From assembly GCA_034008185.1 (NCBI GenBank), contig CM067081.1, positions 82,170,765 to 82,234,764 of the forward strand: DNA of 64,000 nt, given 5' to 3'. Each line of letters opens with the position of its first letter. Position 1 is the first letter of the stretch. The position numbers were made by a program, and so were the translations under genes. Shown here in pieces: positions 13,501 to 27,300 of the stretch. The DNA is from Gorsachius magnificus (lineage: Eukaryota; Chordata; Aves; Pelecaniformes; Ardeidae). The notes beneath the pieces were generated by a model. It did not search any database. It was not told where the DNA came from and saw nothing but the letters and a program-made list of their open reading frames with translations.

Positions 13501-14559
13501 AAAATATTGGAAAAAAACCACAGACCACCCTTGCAGACTTTTTCCCCCCTACAGATGTAGAATGGAGGCCAGGTAAGGGCTGCATAGGAAACAGTGGCTT
13601 ACCAGAGTTCCCAGAAAGATGGTTCCAGCTACAGCTAAAGGGCTCAGATTATGATGGCAATAAATTATAAAAATCAATTCAGGAACAAAGCTAAGACTAA
13701 TAGAATTTGCTCCTAAATAAGCAGAGCTCTGAGCCATTGTGCTCACAGGTAGACACAGGAACTTGCAACTTCTCTGGTGAGCAATCCTGGAAATCCCACA
13801 GAAGAAACCTGCTGTTTGCCTGATCTAAATACTCCTCCGACCTAATCCGCCTATTATTTTAACTGGCTGTTCTCTCCTGTCACGGCCATTGGCAGTACCT
13901 TGCCACATCCAAGGCCTCTGCTTGAAGTTCACAAACCTTCGATGACCCACCCTACAGGAAGACGGCTCAGCACATCTCGAGTGGGACAGTGCCAACAGCC
14001 TCCTGGCTTGGCCCGGGCAGCCACGTGGGCTTAGTTCGCAATACTTAAGACACCTGGCACATTTTCCTGCAGTGGGAATCTTTTCTCTCGTAAGTACAAG
14101 ATTATTGATAGAAACTTGGGTAAATCCCTAGCCCTCTGAGCTGCAAAGAGCACTCGCAAAGCTCTGACTCACTGCGTACCGGTGGCATGGTGTTTGAACT
14201 AGCTCTGTCGAAAACCTGCAACAGCAGCTGAGAGAGGGGTGACCTTTCTCAGCTCAGAGCAACAGGCTGTTAATTTTGAAAGGCAGCACTAAATGAACAT
14301 CCGTTTTGTTAGCAACCTAATGAAATTACCAGAAGTAAGAGGGAAGACCATGCTCTGAAGCAAGTAGCTTGAGTAGCTTATGAACAGAACTTACGATAAC
14401 ATCAATGGGTTTTTTTTCCCAGATATTCCCAGCCAGGAAAAAGAATATTGAATTTTGCCTCTCAAGCCATCTCCTACTGTCACAACATCCACATCACACA
14501 AAACCTTCTGTAAATTACCCAAGTGCACAGGCAGAACTACATAAGCATCTCCACTTCTC

Positions 14560-15150
14560 TCATTGGGAAGCTGTTGCAGAATTTTGCTCCTCTGATGGTT
14601 AGAAATTTTTTCTGATTTCTAGTCTAAATATGTCCTCCTTCAGATCATCTGTTTATATGCTAAGACAGCACTTTAACTGAAACAGTCCTAAGCATTCCCT
14701 GATTTTTATTCTCCAGACAGGTAGTAATCAAATTCTCTCAGGCTTTGTTTTTCTGAACCAAACAGCCAAACTCTTCATCTCACCTCCTCAGGCACTCTGT
14801 TCCTCATATCACACCACTTCCATTTGTCTGATTTGCAAGATAATCCAGCTCCTTCCCTCCCCTTAAGAAAAGGATATCTTAATCCTCCTTTCTGTTGATT
14901 ACAACTCCAAGCTTTGAGTCATCAGCATATTTCATTAGCATAGGTCTTCTTTTATTCCAAAGGTCTATCATACTAAATTGGTCCCAAGACCAACAGGAAT
15001 TTACCTCATAACTTCCCTCCAGCCAACATTTCTGCTTTCAGCACTAATTATTGTCATATCCTCATTAGACAATTCCTTACTCATCTCAGATTTTTTCCCT
15101 ACTAATCTGACTCATTGTATATAACAATTCTCCATGTACTAAAAACATTA
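14560..15150 (-). mobile_element. Ancient CR1/L3-type LINE fragment
   Basis: Read on the minus strand, this is a decayed CR1-clade 3' region. Recognisable blocks in plus-strand order are 'attgggaagctgttgcaga', then 'gatggttagaaattttttct', then 'agtctaaata', then 'agtcatcagcatatttcat', then 'ggtcccaagaccaacaggaa'. These occupy the positions expected for the C-terminal ORF2 part followed by upstream reverse-transcriptase coding sequence. Many indels and stops leave no open reading frame, so the insertion is old and inactive. Boundaries are approximate. The call rests on remembered family structure, not an alignment. Confidence 0.7.
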
Positions 15151-18100
15151 AGGTCAATAAAAAAAAAAAAAATTTATGCATCAAAAAATATCTTGTTAAG
15201 GAACAGCTCAGGCAAATACTTCATTAAGTCATCTTCGGACAACCAGAGCCATAACAGAGTAAAAGCATCTGCTAACCGGCCTGTCCTCCAATGGGGACTA
15301 CTTGGTCCCCTTTTCCCTTTCCTTCTGTCTTCCCCTCCTCCCAGTTTGAGCACAGAAAGTGAGTGTGAGCCTGGCTTTAACCTCAGTTGTGGTTATTTCC
15401 ATTGCAGGAGCACTTGTGCCAAAGCCGATTTGGAGGGACGTTGGCTGCTCAGCTACAACTGCTGATGAAGGTAGTTTTATGCCAACATTTGACAGCTTCC
15501 ACTCAACTGACAGACCTTCTGCTCCCACTGCTGTGAGGGCAGCCATCTCCAGTTGGGAGATGGAGTGGGGAGGGAGGAACCAGTAACTTCTTAGCCTGCT
15601 GGAGCAGGGTTTGCCAGAGCATCTTCTACAACATGCTAGCGACAGTATTTTAAACCAATCTGCCTGTGTCAGAAGATGCAGTGAACTAAAGCCACTGAAT
15701 ACAGTGAGATGATATTAGGAATTCACACAGAAGAAAAACTACCGCTTCATTTTTTTTTTTCAAAAGGTTATTTCTCTCTCTCAACCAGTTTGCCCAGAGC
15801 ACCAGTGACAGTGAAGAAGTTTAAAACTACTGAAATAAGTATACCCATCAGTTGTGCTGCCTGCAAAACCAATTTTAAAACAGATGAAACTTTTTTGGTG
15901 CAAACGGAGCCTGCGGGCCCATGGCCGGGTGCTCCTATCCCCAGCTGTCTAACTTGTCCTCTTGCCATACACTGTTTTCCCTGTAACAAAACGGGATGTG
16001 TGTCTGCTCAGATGGCCTGCCAGGAGACAGGGCTGGCTGAGCATCTTCATCCTACTTCTAAAATCATGCCCAAAAAATGCAGCAGGGATGTCTACTGGAG
16101 GATCTGGGTCAGGATGATTAGAGATGTAGCCACCATTTCCTCGGGAGAATGACTGGAAAGCTACCCTGGCCCTACATTAATCGTATGTCCATTTAACTCT
16201 TGCACCCGCTTCTACAGAAGCTATGTTAAAAGCTAATTTGCTTTTTTTTCAAAGGATGCATTATATATATATGTAGCAATAAAGAAAATATGAGTCTTTG
16301 GTGAGACCAGTTTCACATACTTGCAAATATTTTCAGGTATTCTTAGGTACTTGCATATATCTTGAAAAACTGGGTTGCAAATCCTGCGGAATAAGCTTGC
16401 TGCAAAAATAGCACTTTTTTATTATTGTCTTTTTGGTACTGATACTTCTTAACACCTCACAGAACTAAAAAAAAAGAAACAACCCAGCTGTGGAGGCTAA
16501 AATAATAGTTAATAACAAATTATTGTACATAAGAAGAAAATTCCTGAATTCTTTGAATTTATTCTTATTGAACATGAATCATCTCATCCAGATACACCAG
16601 TTGGTTTCCTGACAGTTCAGAGATAATGAGCCTCAGCAATAATTCATTACCTGTAAGAAAGAGCCTCAGTACAGTGACAGAACTTTTGCAGCATGAGGCC
16701 TTGTACGGTCTAAGATAGTGCACCAGAAATGTTCTGGGAGACTGAAACCATTCAACTCTCAGAATTAAAAAAAATACAAAATATCTACACTAGGAATGAA
16801 AGTATTTCCTGTTTCCTAGCAGAACTTTAGAAGCACACAAATACTCTAGGCAATCAGTTTGCAGCTGAAAATAAGTTTTTCTCACACAATATGTAATTTC
16901 AAATGAGATATGCTAATATTTTTAATTCACGTGCTCCCCTCTAAAGATTTCTGGTGACAAAACTATGAATGCTGTTAGCAACATTAGGAAGTCTTTCCAT
17001 ATCACTTATTCTAGGTGTCTGAGTGAAAGACTTGAGCCACCCAAGAAGTGCAATCACTTCCCAGTACACATTGTTTGAAGGGTTGTGTTGTTTTCATGTA
17101 GAAGGGTAAAGGAGGAGAAGGTCATGTTTATGTACTTAGTGTACATTCTTGACACACAATCAGGAAACTCCTCTTAAAGTATTTCAAACCCAGCTCCAAA
17201 TAATATTCAATACTGTAAATCCTGCTCACATGTAATCCTGTTCATCATCTGAGATGAATCATGCTCCTCTGAAATAAGAGAAAGTCACCTGGATTGTCTT
17301 GCTGAGCAGCTACAAAACACTGTGAATTCAGGCTAGAACTATGTATGAAAGTGGAAAATAGAAACTCCTAATCACATCAAAGCTTTTACGTGAATATAAA
17401 CGGCTAGAGCCTATTGCCATGTTTGACAGACGTAGCACATGGTGGACCCAGCAGAGTCCTCCAGCAGTACTTCTACAAGCTTTGCACTCTCAGGGGCCCC
17501 TACGTGCCCTCATGCCACACATATTCCTGGGTTTATACTACAAAAAACATACTTTGGATGGCTGTGACACAGCCACCTCTGTTTTTCATATGCTTTATTT
17601 TTTTTCTTTGTGTTTTTTTCTTCTTAAGTTCAATGTCCAAAGGAGGGAGGAGATGCAGGGTCAAGTGCTACGTGGTGTGGTGAATCCAGCCAGTACGTGC
17701 CAGTTAGCCTCAGGGTACATCTTGGTTTATTTCACCTTTGAACTAAATACAGATGTAGGCTCGGGGGCATATATACTGCAAAGCTAATAACACACAAACA
17801 GTGTGATCCCTGTGCAGCTTACAAAGGTCAATCTCACGTCAATCAGAGGACTGGACCATGGCACCTTCCACTTCACACAACCTGCACGTGGCCAAATAAG
17901 AGCTAGGTCTCTCTTTCCAGGGGCTAAATCTATAGCCAAAGTCTTGAGTTAAAGCAACGTCGGAGGGTGTCAAAAGAAGACTTTCTCCCAGGGCTGAGTG
18001 GACTGACCCTGCAAACCTGTGCGGCCACACCTCTACAAAATGAATCCTTTGGCAGAAACACCGGCATAAGGAATTTTGGTCCCCAGCTCCCTGCTGCCTC

Positions 18101-20631
18101 ATTCCCTCCTCTGCTCAAAGCCTCGCACCATGCACTGTGAAACAGGTCATTCTGCAGCCCTGCCTAGTGCCCGCTGGGGCCACGGGGGGGTCGTGGGTGT
18201 AGCAGAGAGGGCGGCAGCGTGGAACACAGGGGTAGGGAAGAGGAAGCCAGTGCTAGAGGACGGCCTGAGTTTGGATACTTAATCAGAAAGCTCTGTGTCA
18301 GCACAGTTTACAGGGCTGATCTGTTCTCAAATCCCTCTGATTAGAAAGTGTAGAAACTTGGAGGGAAAAATCCAATGTAAAAAGTGAAGATTCTGTTTCC
18401 CTCTCCCACATTCAGAAACTCTCAGAAATACCCCACCTTTATTTTGCTTTCCACTCATTCCATCCCAGAATACAAAAATCCCAAGAAGCTGAGCTGCTGC
18501 TCCCTGAATTTTTCTTGTTTATCTATCATTTTTTCCCCCTATTTCTTAATTTTTGTTATTACTTCATTGGCTTGATTTTTGTATTAATACTATAAATACT
18601 AAACTTGTGTAAATATTTGTGACATAAATATTATAATTTACCATGCTAAATGATTTTTAAGTAAAAGCTGATCTCCATCAAGTTTATCACATTACTGCTG
18701 ATGACAACTGAAAAAGAAGAAGATGCTGTATAAAATCAGGTTTTGTTTTACACAACATACCATCTTTTCTCTTCTGGACCATCTAGCTTCGCCAAGAGTG
18801 ACTTCAGCTGGAAAATATCCTGGTAGGGAGACATACTTGTAACTTTAGATACTATGAAGCACAGGTCTGAAACTTCAAATTTCAGCACTCTGTCCATAAC
18901 AGTAAGGGGCAAAAGAACCCCACTTCAGCTGAAAGATAAACTTAAATAAAGCTAAGTAAAAAAATTATTGCATAGTAGTCCAGCTAACAAGCAGTAACAG
19001 AGAAACAAATGAAGTGAAATGGAAGCAAGCTTAACTCATTTACAAAATGTAACAAGAACTCAAGATTGACAAGTGGGTCAAATAAATGTAGTGAACTTCC
19101 CATTTTGTGTAAGGTTTGCTTCTCTGGTTCTACGTGCCTCAGAACTGATTTGGTTTAACAAAATACCACATGAAAGACTGGTTTTCTGACAGCTTACTTT
19201 TGACGAGTGTAAGACCATGAAATCCTACACAATGGCACAGATTTTCATTCCAGGTTTTTCACTAAAATAAAAAAAAAAAACACCAGGCATTTCAACTTCT
19301 GGATATGTCTGGATTTTCAGACCTTCAAAACTTGGTTACTGCCAGCCTAAACCTCTAGATCTGTTTGTTTCTGAATGTCCAAAAGACTGCAAAAGACCTG
19401 CAGATCACAGGAAGGAAGCGATTGACTCATACACAGCAAGTAATGCTTACTGCTTACTAGCGCAGTACCTCGACACCTGAAGAGACATTAAAGCACCACC
19501 ACAGAAAAGTACTAAGAGATGGCACCATCATTCCTGGATCACACATTCTTTGTTATGCACCTCTACCTCTCTAATGTACTTTCTTCCCTTCCCAGAGCAG
19601 TATGAGGTCAGTGTACAAAATGCAATCTCTTCACAAGAGGTTGCCTACACAGGCATATCTGCTTGGCTGTGGGAAAGAATACCTCTGTGCACAGGCTTGC
19701 CTATTTCCCACTGAGAGCCACATCTATGCCAGCTACAAATGAAGACATTTTGCTGATCTGCTTAAGCCAATTTTAGCATAACTGCTCCTAAGTATGGTGA
19801 CACCTTCCCATCACTTCTATATTCATGTTCCCAGTCTCCTCATCATTGCAATGCTAAAAATTGTGTGACTGTGTGATAAAGGAAATGACTTGCTGAAAAT
19901 TCAGCCTGCAGCAAAAAAAGGAGCAAAAGATGACTTTTCAGCTGGATCAGTTTTCTGATCTAACAAATCACTATGCAGCTGTATCTTCACTGGGCACTAA
20001 CACAGAGGAAGCAGAAGGAACAACTGGACTGCCTTAAAGAAATCATGAAATGGCAACCTAACCAGACCTAATCTTGAAGAAAGCTGTACCTTAACAGTGG
20101 CTGAAAGTTTTATTGTAGGTGGGTCCCCAGAGCTCAGAGTATAAGCCCAGTTAAGAGAGTGGTGCTACACCGTAACCTTAATCTGGAGGACCACAGGGAC
20201 ACTAATTACAGCTGGCTGATGGGTGCAGTACAGAAAGGGCCCCCAGGCTCCCTTCAGAATCGAGTTAAGCGTGTCTGTGTCATGTTATATTAATAGTGGT
20301 GTACAAAGGAAGAGCAAAAAAAAGCTGTTATTGTTATCTGAAAGTCATGATACAAACACCCCTCTGAAAGCAGCAAGGTCGATGGTCTGTGAGAAGCAAG
20401 GGAACTGGACGTTTTTGCAGATGTTTTGCTTTTGTGTAGCATTCATACTCACATATCACCATACTTTCATTTCAGGGAATGGTTGGCTCTGACATTTTTG
20501 CAACTTTCTTTTGTTTTTTTATTATTTGTACATTCAGAAACGCTTTTCTTGAGGTTCACCATTGCCTTATTAAATGCCTAATCCTGTACCGCATAGAAGA
20601 CACAATTATTAACATTAAATTTCTGGTATTA
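15151..20631. other. Unique non-coding sequence, no gene recognised
   Basis: The longest open frame here is 147 codons (15709-16152, plus). It is cysteine-containing but shows no regular Cys spacing or known domain, and no homologous family is recognised, so it is not called as a gene. AT-rich patches occur around 16220-16560 and 18380-18680. A 13-A run lies near 15161. Nothing else stands out. Confidence 0.6.
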
Positions 20632-20887
20632 ATGGTTTTAAACTAAAGGAGGGTAGATTTAGACTGGATATAAGGAAGAAATTTTTTACAATGAGGGTGG
20701 TGAAACACTGGAATGGGTTGCCCAGAGAGGTGGTGGAGGCCCCATCCCTGGGAACATTCAAGGCCAGGTTGGACGGGGCTCTGAGCAACCTGATCTAGTT
20801 AAAGATGTCCCTGCTCACTGCAGGAGGGTTGGGCTAGATGGCCTCTAGGGGTCCCCTCCAGCCCAAAGCATTCTATGATTCTATGAC
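20632..20887 (+). mobile_element. CR1 LINE, 5'-truncated 3' end
   Basis: This is a CR1 non-LTR retrotransposon 3' end in plus orientation. Translated in frame, it keeps the ORF2 C-terminal block [20 protein letters not shown] (from about 20673), then an intact SNLI followed by a TAG stop. The short 3' UTR ends in the family's tail of two ATTCTATGA-type units at 20870-20887. CR1 copies are usually 5'-truncated on insertion and lack poly(A) tails and clear target-site duplications, as here. It belongs to the same subfamily as the minus-strand copy at 54600-55072, with about 14 substitutions over roughly 220 bases by eye. Confidence 0.95.
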
Positions 20888-21060
20888 AACAGCAGTAAAA
20901 TTGCAAACATCCTTAAACGAAGCACATATCTAAAGGTACAAAACCTACAAGTAAAACAATTTGCAGAAGCACTCACTTAACAGACACAGTTGTGCCTAAC
21001 CTTGTGCCAAAGACAAGGAGATGCTGCCTCCACAACTGAATGTGACGTGTTTCTTTCCTC

Positions 21061-21380
21061 AGGAGGAAGACTGTAATCCATAGGGGGACACCATCCAGCA
21101 CCTGGGGCTACCCCCACCCTGCCCACGGCCCCAGACCCCACATCAGCCCTCCAGGGCTGTCAGCCCTTACCCATCGACAGCACAGCAGGTCCGGTCTCCA
21201 GCTCCCCACAGTCCTGCCCTACCCAGTCATGGGCCCCGCCGAGCCGGGCTCACCCATGGGCTCCCGGTGTCCCTGGCTGCCCTGTGCCTGGCTGGGGCTG
21301 GGATGGGCTGCGCTGCCAGGCCCTGCCCTCAGTCCCTGGCCTGGGGGAGCCCCAGGCCCTTGCAGGACCCTGGCATTCAG
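21061..21380. other. GC-rich, CpG-poor block
   Basis: This block of about 320 bp is strikingly rich in C runs and CCAGG/CTGGG words compared with the AT-rich flanks. I count only eight CpG dinucleotides, so it is not a CpG island. It starts about 170 bp downstream of the CR1 tail. No open frame with a recognisable product spans it. It may be a fragment of an unclassified GC-rich repeat or a local biased-gene-conversion patch. Confidence 0.6.
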
Positions 21381-24300
21381 GATTAAGAATTAGGGCAGGA
21401 ATACAAGTCCACTAGCAGCAGGTCTGGGCTAAGCCTCCCTTGCTCCTGGGTGCCCGTCGCGATACGCCTGCTGGGGGTTTGCAGGTGACGCCATTTGCGA
21501 ACACAGATCTGCCCAGCAGCCTCTGCAGCGAGAGGAAATGGAAGCAGGAGCATGGGTTAAAAACCATTTGTTCGCCTTCCCAGAAAGCTCTTCCAGCAGG
21601 CCAGTTTACACTTCTGAAGGTCCTGTGGTAAAATGAAAACAGCCCCAAGCACCAAATGGGGTGCTGACACACTAATTGCCTGCACCAGGGGACCACTGAC
21701 TTAATGGCAGTTCTCCAGCTGCCTGAAGACTAACTTTGGTACCCAAAATGTGACCCAAATAATTAGGGTTACAACAGCTCAAGTTAGGACTTGAGTTAGT
21801 TCACATTTAGAAATTAGATTGTCGCAAAGTCCTATTAAAAAGGTGTGAATGCAGCTCCTCACCGATTTTAACAATCCCTACAAATGTCTCCTCCTGTTTT
21901 TCCCAGTCTCCTTTTAACATGTTGCAGTCACAAGGGTGATGTTAACCATGCTGGAAGGAGGGTTTATCTTTAGGCTGGCCTCTGGATAACCCACTGAGAC
22001 AAAACTGGGAGGTCTGCCTGGGACTGGGAGCAATCTCTCTCCCTCCACCCTTATCAGACCACAAAATTCAGGCGTGCAGCTTCTTTGCCTTTCCTATTGT
22101 CTCGTACTGCCATGCTGAACCAGAATGTCAAAAGCAAACAGCATTACCTTAGCAAATGAGGGTTCATCAGCCAAGACATGCCACAGAAACCAAAGGGCCC
22201 CAACATGAGGAGCAGGCTCCTTCCAGCCAGAGGGGTTTGTCAGGAGCTGGACGGGGTTCCTGAGCACCCCCACACAAGCCTCCCAGCCTCCCCCACATGC
22301 ATCCTCCTGCATCCTCTTGGTCCCACCTGCCAAAACTGAGGCATTGCTTGCTGGGCTTGTAGTTGACTAATACACTGTTTCCTAACCTACTCTATGCTGA
22401 AACACCCTCTCCTCTCTGGTGACTCTGCCTTTCTGTTGTTTGGGCATTTTTAAGGCCAAAAAGGTTGTTGTTACTGTGGCTGGCTATAACATTAGTCATA
22501 TTTTTCCCCCAGACACCATTATATGTACCTTGTTTCTGGGCTCTCACCAGCTGTTTTATGACTGGTGTCCGACACTGTAAAGCACTTGCTAAGGGGCCGC
22601 TGAGCCAACCTGAAGGCTTGCTGCCGGAAAGCAAGGGGCTTCTTTCCTCTGTCCCCAGGACCAGGCAGCGCTGCACTTGCACTCCTCTCTGCTCTTTCTG
22701 CACAGGCACTGGTGCTTGTTGGGCTCTTCAGTGAGATGTAACTCATTGGGACAGCAGAAAGCTATCCTGCTTTTTAATGGATCCATTACGTTCCTAAAAT
22801 TGCAGGAAGAGGCTGCTGATAAGTCACAAAGGGATTTCTACCCCCACACCTGATGCTGAGCTTGATTTCTGGTTGCACAGACCATGACAAGCCACCCCAG
22901 TGGGCACACAAGCTCCTTTCTGTATCTGTGAGCTCATCTGAATCACTCCACCACTGTACTCATGCCAGGGAAGTGACAAACACATCCTGAGGAGGTGAAA
23001 GCCCCACAAAAGCCTTTCCTAGGCAGTCCCAGGTCAGCTAGCAAAGCAGACCAACTCACTGACCTAGATTTAAAATGTTAGCCTAGGGTTGCACTGGCTC
23101 TGTTTTAACAGGCAAGGCAGCTCAGGGTGAGCCAGCTCACCACGTGGCCTCGTAATGTGGCACAAGGGGGACCATCTGTCAACCCGCTGGTAGAGGAAAA
23201 GCAGGGACATCGAGTCAGAGCCACTGCAGGGCACGGTGGTCCCTCCCACATAGTGACCTGTCCACCTGGACACTAGTCACAAAACTCTCATGGTTCATAA
23301 GCCCGTGGTTAGGCAAATACTGTGTACTGCTTTGCCACAAGGAGAAAAAAGTGAGTAATCCACAAATTCCACTGGGAAAGAGCCAGTTTAGCTCTTTACT
23401 TTCCCCATGGGCTTAGCCTCGATGACTAATATGATAATCCCAGATTTTGAACAAAACAAAGTTTGTATGTGACTGGTGCATATCAGGGCCTCAAGGGTAC
23501 ATCACATCGAGGCTGAATTTCCTAATTCTCTGTGAAAATTAGGTTTGGTTCTAGTAATTTAGATTCTCAAAGGGGTTCCCTTCCTTATACTGAAACTATT
23601 TGGCGCTGAAAGTTTTCAAGCTCTGAAAGTGCAGCAAGAAGTCATAGTTCTTGAAACACCCAAGGGGTAGCTCGGTGCTTCCCAGACCACTCTGAGTGAA
23701 AAGTGACTAAAACGGTACCTCAGAGTTCAGTAGCAGTTAATGACCTGGTAACCAAATTAAGCCTTGTTCACTTTGGGTTAAATAGCTGTTTGTCCTAGCC
23801 TTGCAAAGCCTGCCTGAAATCAGCAATGTGAGTTGATTTCTTTTATTCTAATGAATTATCAGTGGCACAGACTAGTCTATATGGGGCATTATTCTGGAAT
23901 AATCATACATAAGCTAATTCAAACATTTATGCAGAAGACTATCCAGGGACAGCTGCTTCTTAATTCACATCTCACTCTACCTTGTCCGGTAGAAGAAACT
24001 CGAATGCTGCAATTTTGTGATGAGGCACAAGACTACTTAATGTTCTCGCTGGCAAAATGAGGCATTTCCAGTACACTCTATTTCTGCCACCTTCTCTCTG
24101 AAATGCTAGACGGATAACTTGGGTTAAAAAAAGAGTTTAGGGTTCTTCCTTTTTTTCTTTGGCTAGGTTTGAGAGCTGAACTGGTTCACCATAAAGAAAT
24201 GCCAAGACCTGAAGGCAGGGGGAAGACAATGCAATTGGGTCAAGGAGGATCAAGCGAGGAAAGAGTGAGCCTGTCCCTTCTGGCAGAGGTGAGCTCTCAG

Positions 24301-27300
24301 TCTGACCCACTCATAAGGTGACTTAAGAGCACTGTGAGCCAAGATCAGACCTTAGTTAAGGATTTTTGCAGTCCCACGCATGCTCACATTTAAGATGCTG
24401 CTTTCCCCGAGCCTTAGGTTTTATTCACTTGTGCCAAGCTTAAAAGGTGATTCACTGTTGCATCATGGCAAGTGCATTGCTGTGCAAATTTCACAAGCAG
24501 AGTAATAACTCTCCTTTCCCCACATGATCCTAATCTCTGGCAAGAAACTGGAAAAAAAACTATTTCCAGAAAATGACTATGATAAGTGCAAATAATTCAG
24601 TGCTATTTTCATAGCAATGTGCTTTCAGCTATCATTAAGTCTGTGTAAGAAAAACAACCATGAAACTACTAGAGCACACTGAACCCTAATTGGAGGTTTT
24701 ACTGTATTTGTCATTTTCCACTGGTTATTTAAAAAAAAAAACACAACACACCAAACTTTTTGGTATGCGTATTCAGAAAAGTTAGCCGACATAATTCTTC
24801 AAGAAATGTACATGTACATAAGCTGATTTCTGCATACTGAACTAGTTTAATTGATCTCACTGCAACTATCCATATGCATTAAATTTAGGGCTATGTAAAC
24901 TTTGAAAGACTGGGACGTAACCTAGCATGCTGCAGCTCCTTTGGGAGTACTCGGGACTAAGGAGAAAGAGGAGGAACAAGTGGATAAAGAAAATATTGCA
25001 AACTCCTAATTTCCACGCAAACCCTTAAGCAGAAAGCAAGCAGTGAAAACAGACAACTATGTTATGTGGTCTTTGGGCATGATGTGTGTTCAGTCTAAAA
25101 TGAGAGAGACCATAAATTTTAAAGGCCTCCTTCCCGGTAACATATGTGTTCATCTTTGTGAGTATCTAAGAGAAATCAGTTCAGGCATTTTAGTCCTGCA
25201 GAGAAGATTGCTATTCTAAACAGCATGTCCTTCACAGCTCACTACTGGACTTGTTCCCTTAGGAAAGATCACATCGGTGCCAATTTCTTCAGTTCCATGC
25301 TTTTTTTATGGAACTAGGAACCTTTTAACGCCACTCTTCCACACAAGAAGGTTATGGAACAATGAAACATGGAAGAACACCCAGTGCTTGGGCAGTGAGA
25401 GAGAATGACATCAGGCTGGCCTGCCGCCTAATGAGAAGCTAATTTCTTTCCAAAAGGGTATGACTGCCCGCGTTAACTCACTACTCCCCCCCTCTCACAC
25501 CTCTTACTGTTTAAGGACATACAACTCTGATGTTAGAAGAGGGTTCTCCTTCGCTAAAAAAAGCTGTACCTATGATAGAAGGTACTGATAACGGAAGATG
25601 CAAAAGAAGTATGGGACTCCCACTGATTTTGAAAGAACATAGATGCTTCCTGAGTGAATTAAAAATCAGATGGCCACACACTTTTAAAATTTTCTCATTC
25701 ACAATCTTTTCTACCAGTACTTCAGATCTTTACTGGAACACAAAGGATATTATCATTTTTTTGGTATCCTGGTGTTTATCAGCCACTGCTATTTCACTCT
25801 TACAGTAGTCTTAAAATATGTATTATCTGCTGTATTTACATAAGGCCTATTATCTTATGCATGGCTGTAAATCTCATGAGCAAGTTGTGCCTATGCATGA
25901 TTTCAGCTTAGTCAGAACTCCTCCTGGTAACCTACTGGGGAGTGCAGCTAGAACTGGACTGACTTCCATCTGTACCTTTATTTTCTGTGAGGTCTCTTCT
26001 TCCCCAGCTGGAGGAAGCAAAATACATCAGGCTTCTCATCCTAAGCCTAGAGGAGATGGTGAGCAATATGTTGCGAATGAAGCTGGAGAGAGCTCTCGGA
26101 AAGACGACTTGCCTTTCATCTCACACCTCCACTGAACGGGGAGCTGTGCAAAGGCATTGACAACCAGGCAATGTGAGATAGGAGAGCAAGGACCCAGGGA
26201 CAGGAACTCAAAAGACTACATGCTACTGTGGGAGGACAGTAACAGGAGAGGAAATAGAAGCTGTGTGAGGAAAGAGATATAGCGGGTAAGGAACTGAGGA
26301 TGAGGACTGGTAGATGGCCATTTTGAGACAATTTGTTGGGTGTATCCAATGACTTTTGGGAGGCACTTCCTTAAGTGTATGAGCAGACAAATGAAATGCT
26401 TTTCTTCCAGAAGGAATCAGAAAACAAGTAAGACCAAAATACAGTTGAAATTAGAAAAAAATACCTCAGTTATGTAAAGCTAATATTATTTTAGTCATTA
26501 TTTTAAACCAATGTGTTTATATTTTGGTTTGTCTCATACCTTTCAAATTCACAGGCAAAATATTTATTTCTCAGTATATGATTAATACATGGTATTTCTC
26601 TGCCATGTGTTTCACTTTAGTACTACACATAATTTCTGCATTTAAAATACGGTTTCCAAAGCTCCTTTGGTTTTGAACTCGCAATGGCCTCTGCCATCAT
26701 CCTTTACCTCACAAAAGTATTTTGAAGATGTGTTCCCCAAGCACTAAGCCTACAGCACTTTAACCAGTATTCAGCAAGAAACTATTCTGCGGCTTAAGTT
26801 TTCAAACCAGTTCTCTTTCAAACAGTGTGAAAAAGCATTCATAGCATTTTTAGTGTTCCCTGCCCTCACAACCCACACTTTACAATATTTTTGTTGGAGG
26901 CCAGAAGGAGGAAACATACAGAATAACCACACTGAAAAGAGCCATGGTTCAACACTATAAAATGTGAATTCTCCTTCATCTGCCACAGCATATAAACTCT
27001 ACTGTATCCAGTCCAGTGGCAGACACCATTAAAAGTGTTAGCATTTTTATAGTGCTTTCTATTTTAAGATTGCTGGCCTAAATTAGATGCCAAAAATTGC
27101 TAGTCCCTTTAGAAAAACTGGAAGGATCTTAAACGAGGCTATTTGTTGCAGACCACCTTTTTGGAAAGCATGCAGTAATCCATGCCTTTTTAAAGGTGCT
27201 TTAAGTTGGGCAAAAAAAATCACCCATGACTATTCTTTAATGCCTCCAGATTCTTCAAAACAAATGCAATTTTTCATTGACAAACTGAGCTCTTGAAGGG

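Larger units (their letters stand above)
8646..14559. other. Unique non-coding sequence, no gene recognised
   Basis: No gene is recognised. Open frames are short (maximum about 109 codons, 11912-12241 minus) and without motifs. Local features are a G-rich tract near 10565, a perfect 17-bp tandem duplication at 9294-9327, and an AT-rich stretch at 12600-12960 that has the look of a conserved non-coding element. The remainder is unremarkable single-copy DNA. Confidence 0.65.

Noticed and set aside
15709..16152. 147-codon plus-strand frame with several cysteines
   Set aside because: Cysteines lack zinc-finger or disulfide-knot spacing and no family is recognised; consistent with chance.
21061..21380. 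Possible CpG island
   Set aside because: GC-rich but only eight CpGs counted, so it fails the CpG criterion.
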